This document shows, piece after piece, positions 63,680-64,000 of a stretch of DNA of 64,000 bases. The stretch's first letter is position 1. Every line of letters begins with the position of its first letter. The position numbers and the translations under genes are program-made. The notes below the pieces were generated by a model. It did no database searches. It was given only the letters and a program-made list of their open reading frames with translations, and was not told the origin of the DNA. Source of the DNA: Bog-257 sp963846715 (lineage in GTDB: Bacteria; Acidobacteriota; Terriglobia; Terriglobales; Acidobacteriaceae); contig CAWJXA010000013.1 of the NCBI GenBank assembly GCA_963846715.1, positions 1 to 64,000 on the forward strand, written 5' to 3'.

Positions 63680-64000
63680 GTGGCGCACGACGACAAGACC
63701 GAACAGGCAACTCCACGGCGGCGGCAGAAGGCGCGCGAGCAGGGCAGGGTCGCGCGCAGCCGGGAGCTCGCTGGCGCAATCATCGGATTTGCCGGATTGT
63801 TGGTGGTGTTATGGATCTCGTCCGCCGAGTTGGAGCGCTGGCGCACTTTGCTTCGAGGCTGGACGGAGATCGCCGCGAGCGCCGACTTTAGCGTCGGAAC
63901 TCCGCTGCTGGCCTGGACCGGGACCGCCGCCCTGCGATGGATTGTTCCCCCGCTGACGCTAGTGTGGGTACTCGCGATAGGAAGCAGTTTGGCGCAAGGT
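63680..64000 (+). CDS. flhB: Flagellar export switch protein FlhB, 3'-partial
   Basis: GTG start at 63680 behind GAGGA. The N-terminus, DDKTEQATPRRRQKAREQGR, and the following first transmembrane segment (AIIGFAGLLVVLWIS) are typical of FlhB. The window ends after about 107 residues, so the autocleavage NPTH region is not visible. Confidence 0.92.
   Translation, partial: MAHDDKTEQATPRRRQKAREQGRVARSRELAGAIIGFAGLLVVLWISSAELERWRTLLRGWTEIAASADFSVGTPLLAWTGTAALRWIVPPLTLVWVLAIGSSLAQG

Overview
The window looks like chromosomal DNA (roughly 60% GC by eye) from a flagellated, Gram-negative-type soil or sediment bacterium. The style of the secreted proteins, the small conserved proteins, the split LigD and the haem-sensing redox module make Acidobacteriota (Terriglobia-like) my best guess. 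That assignment is inference; no rRNA gene is present to settle it.

Region 1 (1-28.6 kb) is an accessory island next to a tRNA-Val(CAC) gene at 28479-28553. A tyrosine integrase and an excisionase-like protein lie at the tRNA end. Leftwards, almost everything is on the minus strand. A conjugation-type type IV secretion system (T4SS) comes first, in two blocks: MoxR-like ATPase-VirB1-VirB9-VirB10, then pilin-like proteins-VirB3-VirB4-two TrbJ/VirB5-like proteins-VirB6-VirB8. A PRTRC cassette (proteins C, F, B and ThiF) follows. Just upstream of PRTRC-C is a 400-aa protein that resembles the N-terminal half of cellular (QDE-1-type) RNA-dependent RNA polymerases. A PIN-toxin/antitoxin pair and an IS21-family element interrupt the PRTRC cassette where protein A would be expected. 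glgP and ackA at the left edge may be island cargo or chromosome. No relaxase, VirD4 or VirB11 is visible.

Region 2 (28.6-48.6 kb) is mostly core chromosome: a LigD-type repair system split at an A10 run, secreted proteins, mtnA, hicAB, pyrE, a CPBP protease and uvrA. It also holds a redox module (cytochrome c, four-cluster ferredoxin, NrfD-like membrane protein, haem-binding histidine kinase and NtrC-type regulator), archaemetzincin and a two-component pair.

Region 3 (48.7-64 kb) is a compact plus-strand flagellar locus: two sigma-54 activators, then flgB flgC fliE fliF fliG fliH fliI fliJ fliK flgD flgE fliN fliO fliP fliQ fliR flhB, the last cut by the window edge. Most of these genes overlap or nearly touch. 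fliL and fliM are missing from their usual place.

A caution for any user: eight genes in the first 16 kb, and ligD at 29.5 kb, each need a single-base shift to read through. The genes from 30 kb onward are intact. Frameshifted genes are given as whole spans with the break position stated.
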